Of a stretch of 64,000 nt of DNA, positions 37,017 through 46,424 are shown piece by piece. Numbering within the stretch: the first letter of the stretch is position 1; each line of letters begins with the position of its first letter. Under the pieces are notes generated by a model that searched no databases, was not told where the DNA came from, and worked only from the letters and a program-made list of their open reading frames with translations. Location of the stretch: NCBI RefSeq assembly GCF_041296385.1, contig NC_091016.1, forward strand, positions 19,381,497 to 19,445,496. The letters run 5' to 3'. The translations under genes and the position numbers were made by a program. The DNA comes from Aphelocoma coerulescens (Eukaryota > Chordata > Aves > Passeriformes > Corvidae).

Positions 37017-37298
37017 GTAACCTGTGCCACGCGCAGAGCGAGATGTACTCACCAACCATCTGCTTGCATGGCACGGGTTAACTGAGCCTGTGGGATTGTG
37101 CTTACCTAAACAAAACCACTGCAGTGAGGGGAAAAACAATGAATGGGTGGAGATGATCAGCCCATGCATTCCAGCTAGTGCAGTCCAGGCAGCAATGACA
37201 GCCTGAAGGTTGCAGCAGCATCGGGATCAGCATTCCAAGTGCACCGATCTTACAGTCTGGAGTGATTTTACGTGGAGCTGTTCTTTATTTGCTGAGCC
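37016..37298 (+). other. Putative 5' UTR with several upstream ORFs
   Basis: If transcription starts near 37016 and this leader is unspliced, it has at least five upstream ATGs. The first opens a 12-codon uORF (37043-37081, MYSPTICLHGTG). A second overlaps it (37068-37085), and others start at 37139 and 37143. All end before the main start, so reinitiation or leaky scanning would be needed. A weak acceptor-like TTCTTTATTTGCTGAG lies right before the main ATG, so the leader could instead be spliced. Confidence 0.4.
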
Positions 37299-38189
37299 AT
37301 GGCCAGTAACCAGGCCAGCCTGCAGGATGATCAGAGCAGGCACTGCAAGTTCTTATCCTATATGTTCTACCAGGCTGTGAGAGATCACAAACCTGTGTGG
37401 ATGTTGGAAGACATGAGAACTATGGAGTATTTTTACTGGGAGGAAAATGCCAGCCTTCGAACCTACTCACCTTCAGAAGCCCTTCTGTATGCAGTGGTGC
37501 ATAATCACCTGCCTTATGCTCAGTATCTGCTGTCTCATTTTCCAGAGGAGGCTCTCAAGGTGCCTGGGGAACATTTCTGCTATTGTCCATCCTCTGCTCC
37601 TCACCTAGCCATGGCGGTCACATATGACAGGAGAGATATCTTGGGACTGATCATCAAAATTGCACACAAGCTCCCCAGCTTGAACTCCTATATCAATAGG
37701 GCTGGTTGCTTTCATCTGGAAGATGGGAAAACACCCCTGCACCTTGCCTGCGAACTGCTGAGGTCAGAAACGGTCCTCATCCTCCTCGGGAATGGAGCAT
37801 CTCCCAGGATAGAGGACAGTAAAGGGCTTACCCCGCTGGACGTCATCCTGGAGCAGATGTGGGACTCCAAAGTCAATGTCGCATCAAAGAAGCTCTGCCT
37901 CGACTACCTCTTGCTCTTCATGCCCAACCCACAGTTTAAGATGCGGAAAGTTCTGCAGGAGCATCCAGACCACTGGACAGCTTTGCTGGGAGAAGACAAA
38001 TTCAACAGCCTGGTGGGGAACACACCTGCTTCTTTATATCTGCAAGCTATGCAAACTATTCTCCAGACTCTTCCCCCTTCCCACTTCCCTAAAAGCATCC
38101 AGGAACTACCTATACCTCAGGCACTAAAGCCCTTACCATCCTATGGCAAAAAGCTACCGGCAAAAAATATGGTAAATGTTTTTCCTTGA
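37299..38189 (+). CDS. ANKRD9-like: ANKRD9-family ankyrin repeat protein, 296 aa
   Basis: An intact single-exon frame starts at an ATG in good Kozak context (G at -3, G at +4). The N-terminal signature of the ANKRD9 family is clear: a Cys at residue 16, FYQAVRD (23-29) and PVWMLEDMR (32-40). YSPSEALLYAVVHNHLPYA (56-74) begins the ankyrin-like helices. A canonical ankyrin repeat follows at 143-186 (GKTPLHLACELL, LLGNGASP, DSKGLTPLDVIL), and the C-terminal family block contains LLGEDKF (229-235). The human family member is of similar length. ANKRD9 is known as a substrate-recognition subunit of cullin-RING ubiquitin ligases, with IMPDH2 among reported targets. A similar adaptor role here is inference. 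It may be an ANKRD9 paralogue or the avian orthologue; neighbouring genes that would decide are not visible. There are no frameshifts or stops. A splice-donor-like ATG|GTAAAT lies at codon 291. Confidence 0.93.
   Translation: MASNQASLQDDQSRHCKFLSYMFYQAVRDHKPVWMLEDMRTMEYFYWEENASLRTYSPSEALLYAVVHNHLPYAQYLLSHFPEEALKVPGEHFCYCPSSAPHLAMAVTYDRRDILGLIIKIAHKLPSLNSYINRAGCFHLEDGKTPLHLACELLRSETVLILLGNGASPRIEDSKGLTPLDVILEQMWDSKVNVASKKLCLDYLLLFMPNPQFKMRKVLQEHPDHWTALLGEDKFNSLVGNTPASLYLQAMQTILQTLPPSHFPKSIQELPIPQALKPLPSYGKKLPAKNMVNVFP
38169..38177 (+). other. Splice-donor-like site near the end of the ANKRD9-like frame
   Basis: ATG|GTAAAT with the boundary after 38171 falls exactly at the end of codon 291 (phase 0), five codons before the stop. 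Used, it would swap the last residues VNVFP for another exon. Spliced to the acceptor before 42636 it would add two His codons and stop. Unused, the protein ends at 38189. Confidence 0.25.
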
Positions 38190-39175
38190 CTTTATTCAAT
38201 GGGTCTTGGATTTTCAAAGGCAACTTAGAGGAGCTGGTCACCCACCACCCTCTGTATTTTAGTGTGATTTTAGTACTTAACCTATTAGGCTATGCTGGAA
38301 AATCCAATATTTTGTGACAAGATTTTAAATGTCTTTTCTAACTGATTGCAGGCACGGCACTTTTAAAGGCAAAAGCCTTCCTTGTTTTCTGTTTTGTTGT
38401 GCATGTGAAGGGTTAACTGTAGTTGAGACTGTGTTATGTTTGGTTTCTTAGTTGTCAGCTGGTATCAGTGTATCTGAATTCCCAATATGATAACTGTATC
38501 CTGTGTAATGCACCTGGGTTAAAAAGAACTATGTGCCCAGTGGGATTTTCAAATGGTGTCACTGTGGGACTGTGTTCTGCTAGAGCTGGGAGAAATACTA
38601 CCCCCTACCAACAAGGTTCAAACATCAGGTTTCCTTTCTAACAGTGATCAAGCATTATTAGTAATAACCACAAAGTCCATGGCTGATGCTGCAGGGATGC
38701 AGAGGCAATTCCTGTAGGATAACTGATCCTACCGAGTTACTTTATGGCAGGTCATGGTGTGGAGGGCAGGAGTTCAGAGAGAGGCAGTGAGTGTATATTC
38801 CTGAGGGATGGGAAATAGAGATCCACAGAAAAGATAATGGAGACCATCCAGTCTCACCTGGGAGCAAGGGGGTTAAAGGCAATCCCAGCCCTGATGCCTC
38901 TACTTGTGCAATGGGGAAGGAACCATTTTCCCTGCTGTCCAGTAAACAAATGGCAATTGGAGCAGGGACAGTGGGAGCCCTGTCTTTCATAAGTCACATT
39001 ATTTCTCCTTGACCTGTGCTTTAGAATGTATTTCTACAGGAGATGAAGCTCACTAATTTGATTTCCCTGTGGGTCTCAGAGCCACAGGCATTTGTTAGTT
39101 ATCCTAAGCTGGGGTATGAAATGCTGCTGTTAAAAGTTGTTACTTGTTGTCAATTGGAGTATTTTTGCCACTCAG
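38190..39175. other. Downstream of the ANKRD9-like stop: 3' UTR or intron
   Basis: No AATAAA or ATTAAA was found from the stop codon to about 41.66 kb. The ANKRD9-like transcript must therefore have a very long 3' UTR, use a weak signal, or splice to a distal exon. No repeats are recognised here. Confidence 0.4.
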
Positions 39176-39241
39176 GTCCAGACAGAAGTCCTTATCCTGG
39201 AAATTACAAAATGTTCCCACTGACTGGGCACTGTGGGCAGG
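39176..39241 (+). other. Candidate internal exon (66 bp)
   Basis: The segment is flanked by a pyrimidine-containing acceptor TTTTTGCCACTCAG and a near-consensus donor GCAGG|GTGAGT. Its length is a multiple of three, and two of its three registers are open. In the register entered with two bases carried over it would join phase-correctly to the terminal exon at 42636. There is no protein family match. Could be chance. Confidence 0.2.
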
Positions 39242-40230
39242 GTGAGTTTGCAGAAAGCTGGGCTGGGGCTGGGCAGCCTTCTGGGTAGCTCTGAACCACG
39301 CTGCCCTCTCTGCTCAAGGCACTGGTCCTGCTCTCCGAGCTGTTCTGAGCACCAGCAGAGCAGTCGCAGAATCCCGACTCCCTTTGGGGGACATCCCTTA
39401 TTTTGGACCCCAGCGTTCCCCCCTCTTTGTAAGTGCAACCCTCTGTTCTGCTGAAGCAGAATAACTCACTTCCCAGATCCGTACTGGGCAGCAGAGAGGA
39501 AGGAACTCACTCTTCTCCTCAGCTGGATTTGGAGCCCAAGGCTGTGGAGCACAAACTGCTTTCCACAAGGCTCTAGCTAAAAAAGGATGTGCAGTCAAAT
39601 CTCAATTGCTTTGTGCAAAAATGGCTCTTGTCTCATCTGGCTAATTCCCTGCCTGTGCCAAGGAGGCCATGCTGGACCTGCGCCCTTCTTTCCGTCAGCA
39701 CAGGGAGAACTTCCATTTAGTTTCCCTCTGCATGGGCTACCTCCTGTGTGCCAGGACATTGGCAATGCCAGCCATGGCCAGGTGGAGATTTACTGTGATG
39801 CTGCAGAACATGCCACTCACAGCTACTTGGAACATCCTTCCTGAGACACAGGGATGCTCCTCCCAGCCATCTCCTCCCACATGCCTTGGGAGAACCTCAG
39901 TTCCGGTGCCACTTGGGCTGGGCCAGGTGAATAAGCAGGCTGGCTGGTGAGGTAGAGAAAATGTCAGCCCAGCCCTAAAAGTGGCAAGCAGGCCATGAAG
40001 GAGTTAACCCTTCTCTTGAAATCCCACATCCCTGGTGCTGCAGTGTCCCTCCACCCCTGCCCCTGGGGACTTGAATGTCCTTCTCCATCTGTGTCTATTC
40101 CTCCGCCTTCAATGGGGGAGGCTGCGAACGGGGAAATGCAGGGTCAGTGCTGGCTGAGGGTTTTGGGGGAAGGCTGCTAGCCCAGCAGCCTGTGCTGCAG
40201 ACAGAGGCTGTCACAGCTTGGGAAGCAAAG
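39242..40230. other. Non-coding interval, nothing recognised
   Basis: Moderately GC-rich single-copy sequence with short frames only; no repeat family or exon signal stands out. Confidence 0.35.
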
Positions 40231-40234
40231 GCAG

Positions 40235-40859
40235 ATTTGCATTATAAGCGGTGGCTCAGCTGCTTCTGCCGAGCCCTCAAGCTCCCCAGCACCGGCACAT
40301 ACTCCCCCGAAAACCCGGAGCTGGAGGCAGAGGACAGAGCAGGCTCTCACTACCCATGGCTGCCCAGAGTGACTATGCAGAGCACGGCCCCTGTGGCACC
40401 CCGCGAATTCAGAGGAGCAGGATTGGGTTTGTCCCCGCAGCGCTGCGGTATCTCATCCGGATGTCGGTGGGTGAGAGGCGGAGGAGGCTGGTGAAGGATA
40501 TTATTAGAATAGTAATTAGGTCCCGGGAGCAGAGATCCCGGGAAAGAAGGAAATGGAAATCATCCAGTGCTATTGCACCGGCTCGAAACCATGTGAGTTT
40601 CAGTGCTGTAAAGAGTTTCAGAAAAGACAGGAGGGAGGGCAGGGCTGCTTATCTTACAAATCCGAGGAGGCAGGTAGGCACTGTCGACATTACCAGAGAG
40701 TACTTTCTTATTAAGGCAGGAGGCTGTACTCAGCCGGAGCAGCCCACTGGGAGCAAGCCGAGTGTAACATGGTCCAGGGGTCTCTTGTTGGCTGCTATAG
40801 TTGGGATCAATGCAGAGGTCAGGAATCAGGCACTTCAGGCTTTATGGGTGGATTTGTAG
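40235..40859 (+). other. Octamer/TATA element followed by an Arg-rich open frame
   Basis: An exact octamer ATTTGCAT (40235-40242) abuts a TATAAG word (40243-40248). About 110 bp on, ATG at 40356 in a good context (CCCATGG) opens a 167-codon frame to 40859 (the frame itself is open from 40251). The frame includes a strongly basic stretch around codons 36-70 (MSVGERRRRLVKDIIRIVIRSREQ...). A donor-like CAT|GTGAGT after 40592 would end a 79-codon phase-0 exon. CpGs are retained at 40250-40590. I recognise no family, so it may be an unannotated coding exon or a constrained regulatory element that happens to be open. Confidence 0.25.
40521..40542. repeat. Paired TCCCGGGA palindromes
   Basis: The perfect 8-bp palindrome TCCCGGGA occurs twice, at 40521-40528 and 40535-40542, seven bases apart. 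It can form small hairpins or serve as a paired protein-binding site. Confidence 0.7.
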
Positions 40860-41896
40860 CAGACAGCAGGATGCTTGTGTGCATGCATTTGTCCATGTGG
40901 GAGGCTCCCCTCAATCCACCTGCCAAGGGAGAGGATAGAAGATTAATTGTCTTGAACAGTTTCTTCCTGGGGCATTCCTGTGACTGTTACCCCAGCCTGG
41001 AAGAAAGCTGCTGGTCTACTGTTGGCCAACATGTAAAATTCTGGTGTGTCCAGCCCAGAGTGTAACAGGCAACTAAGCACACAGGAAAGATCACTCCCCC
41101 CGCCCCATTCCTCCTTTTCCTGACCGTTTTAGAGAGATGAAGCACCAGCTGGCCCTCAATCACATCAGGCCTCCCATCTGCAGTCCCAGTGGGCCAAAGT
41201 TTAGGGTCATTAGCATGGTAGTGACAACTCTTTCCATTGCCTGTAGCAATATGACTGCAGGACGGGCACTCCTTCTGCTGGAATGGGGAAATCTTTTCCC
41301 TAAACCATGTTTGCTTATATTGTGGTGATCTGCCTGTTAGTTTGAGATCCCATTTGTCTTCCTGCTCAATACAGTGACATTACATCAGATATGGCCAAAT
41401 CTACCTCAGCCCTGTCTGTGTTGTTTTTTTTTTTTTCCTCCATTCTTTCTAAGCCAGGTCATTATCAAAAGTAAACTCAAAATATTTTGCAGACTTCCTG
41501 CAACCTGATGGTCTTGAAAAATCCCTTTGCTTGCATGGCAAATATGTTGGTGAATTTGTTAATCAAAAAGAGTGCAGGGTGCTGTGTGGTGATGTTTACA
41601 TTCTGCATATCTGCATACTGAGTAAGTGTCTCTAAGATCTGTATTTCTGAACTTGGGAAAAAGAATAAAGACAAGAGAGAAATGGGGAGAGGGTAAAGTC
41701 TTTTCTGATCTTTGGATTTAGGTTGGTTCTGCATGTTACATCTTTTTAATTTCAATTTTGAGGAGAGGCATTGTAAGGATCTGAGTTGTCTGTATGTGTG
41801 AGCCTTTGGTTTTGGTGAGAAGCACTTCAGTGAGCACAGTGGGGGGGATGTGAGTGAGTGAAAATGCACAGATGCGTGTGCGCATGTATGTGAGTG
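40860..41896. other. Non-coding interval with poly(T)
   Basis: No exon recognised. A T-run of about 14 lies near 41423. The first AATAAA downstream of the ANKRD9-like gene is at 41664-41669, with no obvious GT-rich element close after it. GT/GAGTG-rich sequence from 41840 leads into the minisatellite. Confidence 0.4.
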
Positions 41897-42210
41897 CCTG
41901 CCCTCTTGTCACACGCGTGTGTCTGCCCTCTTGTCACACGTGTCTTCATTCCCTCTTGTCACACAGGTGTGTCTGCCCTCTTGTCACACGTGTCTGCATT
42001 CCCTCTTGTCACACGTGTGAGTGTGTCTGCCCTCTTGTCGCACACGTGTGTTTGCCTTCCCTCTGTCACACACGTGTCTGCTTGCCTTCTTGTCACACGA
42101 GAGTGCCTGCCCTCTTGTCACACACGTGTGACTGTCTACCTGCCCTCTTGTCACACGTGTGAGCGTCTGCCTGCCCTCTTGTCGCACACGTGTGTGTCTG
42201 CCTGCCCTCT
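41897..42210. repeat. Minisatellite, about 11 copies of a 22-34 bp unit
   Basis: The core CTGCCCTCTTGTCACACGTG recurs about 11 times (near 41897, 41922, 41949, 41973, 41998, 42026, 42056, 42085, 42107, 42139 and 42171). Variable GTGT/CTGC spacers separate the copies, and A/G variants occur in TTGTC(A/G)CAC. Unit length varies, so copies slipped independently. All three plus-strand frames are partly open with repeating PSCHT or ALLSH peptides; this is a product of the repeat, not a gene. Confidence 0.93.
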
Positions 42211-42635
42211 CCTGGCGAACCCGTAATCGACTGCCAGCACTCACCCACTGCACTCCTCGTACCAGCACTGAGCGATGCCCTACGGAAGCAGCCTTTTCAC
42301 AAGGTCAGTGTGTGTGTCCCAGGCTCTGTGCTGCTGACAGGTAAGGACATTTCTTCTTCTCTTGTAAAGAGACAGCAGTTTTGGTCTTCTTTCTAAAGTG
42401 GGTGTTTTACCCCAAACACCAAGCACAAGGGCTTCTGCTTGCCAGCAACTACAATCATCACTACAGTCAGTCCAGCAAAGGGTTTGTGATGCTGGCCACA
42501 CTTTATTCTAGAACACATTTTTTTAAAAAATAAAATCTCTTAAACATACATCTTTGTCTTTCTATTTTTCTGAGTTGCCAGCAAAATTCAGCTACCTATG
42601 ACTTCCTAACCCTATGCTTCTGTCTATTTCTGCAG
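42211..42635. other. Interval with splice-like signals before the terminal exon
   Basis: Two donor-like sites occur, ACAAG|GTCAGT (exon end 42303) and GACAG|GTAAGG (exon end 42340). Two acceptor-like sites (before 42266 and 42323) could frame very short exons. One combination (42266-42340) leaves two bases and is phase-compatible with the next exon. None has a recognisable product. Confidence 0.2.
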
Positions 42636-43258
42636 CATCATTAGCAGGAAGGACAGGACAGATTCTGACCTCAGTTACACCTCCCTGCACCTGAAGTAAC
42701 GCTTTTTAAGTCACTTCCATCACTACTGATGTTTGTTGGTCTAAATGAAAACAAACCCTTTGTGCATTTGTGTTCTTCGAGGCTCCATAACTCTGACTTC
42801 AGCATACAAATAAATGTGACACTTAATCCCTGAAAACATTTTTTATATTTTTCATACTCTGAATGTATATAGATATATATTTTCCATCTCTAACATCGAT
42901 GGCATTTCCCTGTTCCTAGCTCTCTTGGCATTTTTGGAATCAGCATGGCAGTGACAGATGCGGTTGTTCACTTATTAAAACTGAATATTGCCATGCCCAA
43001 GTACAAATGAATGTTCATTGTATGATACAACTTTCTTATAAAGCCATACTTTTTAAATTTTGGTTTCTCTTTTTTAGAGGTGAAAAAAAATCTTCCCTAT
43101 AATTTTGTTTCACATTACTCGCTGCATGATTAAAGATAAAAAGATTGTAACGTGCTGGAATAAAGTATATATACATAGCCTGATGTAATTAGGTATACTA
43201 GCTGTGAAAATCATTTAATCCAATTGTATTACTATAATAAACTTGCAATATAAAATTG
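42636..43258 (+). other. Candidate terminal exon with 3' UTR
   Basis: The acceptor is textbook: branch-point-like TTCCTAAC near 42604, a pyrimidine tract, then TTTCTGCAG ending at 42635. Read with two bases carried over, the exon encodes IISRKDRTDSDLSYTSLHLK and a TAA at 42697-42699. LSYTSL fits the ITIM pattern of inhibitory receptors, placed at the extreme C-terminus. A 0.56-kb AT-rich tail with the look of a 3' UTR follows, ending at a strong poly(A) signal. Read in phase 0 (as from codon 291 of the ANKRD9-like gene) it gives HH and a stop, so it might be that gene's distal 3' end. I cannot tell which. Confidence 0.45.
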
Positions 43259-43275
43259 ATGTGTCTTTTATTAGC
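43236..43275 (+). terminator. Poly(A) signal and downstream GT-rich element
   Basis: AATAAA at 43236-43241 is followed 18-25 bp later by TGATGTGTCTTTTATT, the usual cleavage-site layout. Two further AATAAA words upstream (42809-42814 and 43159-43164) could give shorter forms. Confidence 0.55.
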
Positions 43276-45570
43276 CAATTGGTCAAAACCACCCACCAGT
43301 ATCTATTGCTTTTGCTTTGGCTCATCTTATTGTTTGATGATTTCATTCTGACTGCTGAGCCATTATCTCAAAAAATGTGATCTGAGGAAAATAGTATTTC
43401 CCTTCACAGGCTTACAGTAGCTGACTGTGCTGTCAGAGGATGACCCCAAGTGATGAGGTGAACCCACACTTCACAGATCTGTGGAAAGGTGGTGATGAAT
43501 CAGAAGGAGGGGCTCAACAGGGGTTGAATGTTAATTGGTTTTGGAGATTTTCATTTTTTAGGTTTGAGTTCAGCTTATGCAGCTGTTTGCCATGAACATG
43601 AGTGCCAGCATCCTGCTTTCCTTGTCTGGTTTGTGTGCTGTCAACAAGCTTCTTTCCTTCCTCAGGTTTTTCTCTGTACAGGAAAATGCCCTGGCAAGGC
43701 TTCCAGCATCAACTTCTCCTGTAGGCTCAGCTGAAGTTCTTTAGGCAGATGTGCACATCTCACCCTCTGTGCTCTCCGTGGGCTAAGGCTCCACCAGATT
43801 CTGTGCCAAAACCTGAACCATCCAAATCCTCTGCTTCTCTAATGAAAACAGCCACCCAAAGTGTTTCAGGTGATGAGTAGCTGGTTTGGATGATGAGGAT
43901 GATGATGATAATCATGGGGTGTAGAATCCACCACCAACTGTACCCACAGATCTCCTCAAGGCACAGTAGTACATGCAAGCTATAACCAAAGGATAACTCC
44001 TTGGAGCCTGTGCTTGCATAGTAAGTTATTAGTTTCATGGAAGAATGCAGAGAGGGAAGTTTCACTGATCTCATTTAAAGAAGGTCAAGACTAAAGAAGG
44101 TCATCTCCTGCCTTCATAGCAGGAGATTTATCCCTAACTACTTCATCACAAGAATGTGGTCCCCAAAGATGTAGTTTTCTGGCTTATTTGCTTCTGTGTT
44201 TGCTGTATTTGAGCAAAGGAATCTGATTCAGTTTCTCTCGTGCCCTGGCAGTTCTGCTGGGGCTGACCATTAGGGAGCTCCGAGCTGACACATCTCTCAG
44301 AGCCAGTCTCATGGACGTATTGGGTTTTTTACAACTGTAGTTAGTTGGAGCCACACACCAGCAGGCAGCAAGACAGGTATTTAAATAGAGAAATTTAAAG
44401 GGTATATTCCCTTGTGTGGGGGGAAGCACTGTCACAAGCAGATGATGCATTGAGCGAAATCCTGCCCACGCCTCAGTTACTTGGGCGCACGTCCCTGCAT
44501 GAGTCACCCCAAAAGCAGCTGATAGGTTTGGCATGTCCCACACTGTCCTGTGTCTGCCTGGCCAGCACAGCAGCAATGCCTTGGGGGAGCATGCTCTGTG
44601 TTCTGCTGCACCACCACACTCAGCTGGTGACATGGATGACCACCGGGCTCCAGCTCCCAAGATGCCTGCATTTGTCTCCAGCACTTTGGAAGCTGCTCTG
44701 AAGCCAAGAAGCCACATTTCTCTGGGGATGACTCCTAAGCGGTGCTCGATTTGGAAAATCAGTCATAATTTTCCAGTGCCAGCTCCAGCTCTAGTAAAAT
44801 GAGTGTGTATTTTGCTATGGATCTTCTGTGAAGGAGAAGTTTATTGCTGGTGGGAAGGCTTTTGGCGAATTTCATGAGAGAAGAGAGCTGTGCTCTGTAC
44901 ACCAGCTATGCCCACCCACACAGATCCCTGTGGAGAGCGGTGAGGAGGAGGAATGATTATCACAGAGTTGTCAGACTCACACAAGAAAACCTGGGAGGAA
45001 GGAAGGGAAGAAAAGGATTGGGAGAGGCGGTATGGCAAGATGCCTTGTGGGAAGCAGATCCCACAGCTGAACAGAAATAGGGAAAATAGTCTGGAGAATC
45101 CCAAACCACAGTACAAGCTATGAGAAGCACAGCAAGCAACACAGAAACCACCCCCTGACACTTTCTCATGGAGCTTGGCTTCAGGGTCACAGAGAATGTC
45201 AGGATGATAAAAGAGAGGCTGACAAGCATTAGAAAAGGAAATAATCACTAGAGCTGACTGGAAATTGATGTTTCTCTTCTACCAAAAATGACAATGTTGC
45301 AAAATGCGCTTCAGTTCTAATTCAAAACGAAAATTCAAAATCAAAGCCCATTTTACAAGGAAGAAAACTGATCCAGATCTATCAAGGTAATTCTTAAAGA
45401 ATAGCAAAATTTTGATAATATTGTAATACTGTGCTTTTTGTTTTTAACAGTGTTAAAGCACTAAAAATTATCAAAATATTATAAAAAACAACTTCTTTTG
45501 ATAGCTGAAAGTCTTTGTTCAGATTTTCTTGTACCAGAATTTTCGTCAAAGGAGGAACATAAGCCACATC
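43276..45570. other. Non-coding interval, nothing recognised
   Basis: Short GATGATG-type simple sequence lies near 43886-43910. The 177-codon minus-strand frame at 44184-44717 is Cys/Ala-rich without family motifs and is not flanked by clear splice sites. No repeat family was recognised. Confidence 0.4.
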
Positions 45571-45573
45571 CAT

Positions 45574-45647
45574 GGTGCTGGGTGCTCCCAGCATCATGCC
45601 ATGTCTCCATGGCATCATCATGCCATCATCTCCATGTCTCCAGCACC
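45574..45647. repeat. Nested hairpin / cruciform-capable sequence
   Basis: Outer arms GGTGCTGG (45574-45581) and CCAGCACC (45640-45647) are perfect complements. Inside are GCTGGG-TGCT-CCCAGC (45577-45592) and ATGCCATG-TCTC-CATGGCAT (45596-45615), both perfect. The remaining middle repeats ATCATGCCATC words. The alternatives compete, so the region could fold several ways. Confidence 0.8.
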
Positions 45648-45789
45648 GGCAATGGGAGAAGCCAGGTAAGGAGAGCACCTTTGCCCAGCTACTTTCAGCA
45701 GAACATTCCTTACTTATTCCCTCAGTGCCTCATTCCAACAGCTGTTGGATTGGGTATACCCTTGCCTAGTTCTTCACCATTCATTTCTT

Positions 45790-46290
45790 GGCCTAGTGTC
45801 CCAAATTTGTCTAGCTCTTTTCTGAGCCTGTTGATACAGTCACATCCACAACTCCCTATGGCAGCAATTCACATTTATCTGCACCCAAGCCCACCTGCCA
45901 CTTCTTTTTCCCACTTGGTTTAGTGGGGTCCTTCAGATGCCTCTTGCTACCTGTGTGGTGTTTGGATACTAGCAAAACTCCAGTAGCACTGTGAACACAG
46001 AGCTATTGCTGCTCACTCCTTTCTCCAGCCACAGGTCGTATATGAAACAAAACTGGTTCCTGCACCAATCTCCAGGACCCTCCACAGCTGACTCTTCCTC
46101 ACTCTTTGCCATTCTGCAACCAGCTCTCACTCCACAAAATAACTCCTGTGATCCCATGACAGTTTCATTTCTTTAATAACCTTTGGTGTGGAACCTTGCC
46201 CACAGCTTTTTGAGAATCCAGATACATTATGTTCACCAGATCTCTCCTTTATCCTCTGTCCTTTTGAGTGAGACAAGTAATTTACAAGCA
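45790..46290 (-). mobile_element. Old CR1-like LINE relic, antisense
   Basis: Antisense CR1 landmarks appear in order: CTAGCTCTTTTCTGAGCCTG near 45811, CATCCACAACTCCCTATGGC near 45844, TTTAATAACCTTTGGTGTGG near 46171 and GAATCCAGATACATTATGTTCACC near 46214. It is very diverged with gaps, so it is ancient. It stops just before a younger CR1 end of opposite orientation. Confidence 0.65.
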
Positions 46291-46424
46291 ATTCAATTTT
46301 TATGAAGGTAAACTTTGCAGAAAAACCTGTTTTGACAGGAGATGGCAGAATTAAAAAGCTTTGTCCATTAGAAGGACCTAAAGGTATTTATGGATTGTGC
46401 AAAGTCTTCTTACAGAAGTATGGC

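Noticed and set aside
41897..42210. CRISPR array
   Set aside because: Units vary in length and spacers are short, degenerate versions of the same sequence; the genome is a vertebrate.
41854..42226. Cys/His-rich repetitive proteins suggested by frames through the minisatellite
   Set aside because: All three registers give similar repeated peptides because the DNA is tandemly repeated; no start, splice or family support.
42266..42340. Short coding exon before the terminal exon
   Set aside because: It is phase-compatible in one register but the peptide is unremarkable, and an internal donor competes; kept only as a note.
44184..44717. 177-codon minus-strand frame as a gene
   Set aside because: No conserved motif, no good splice sites and no promoter; length is within chance for the window.
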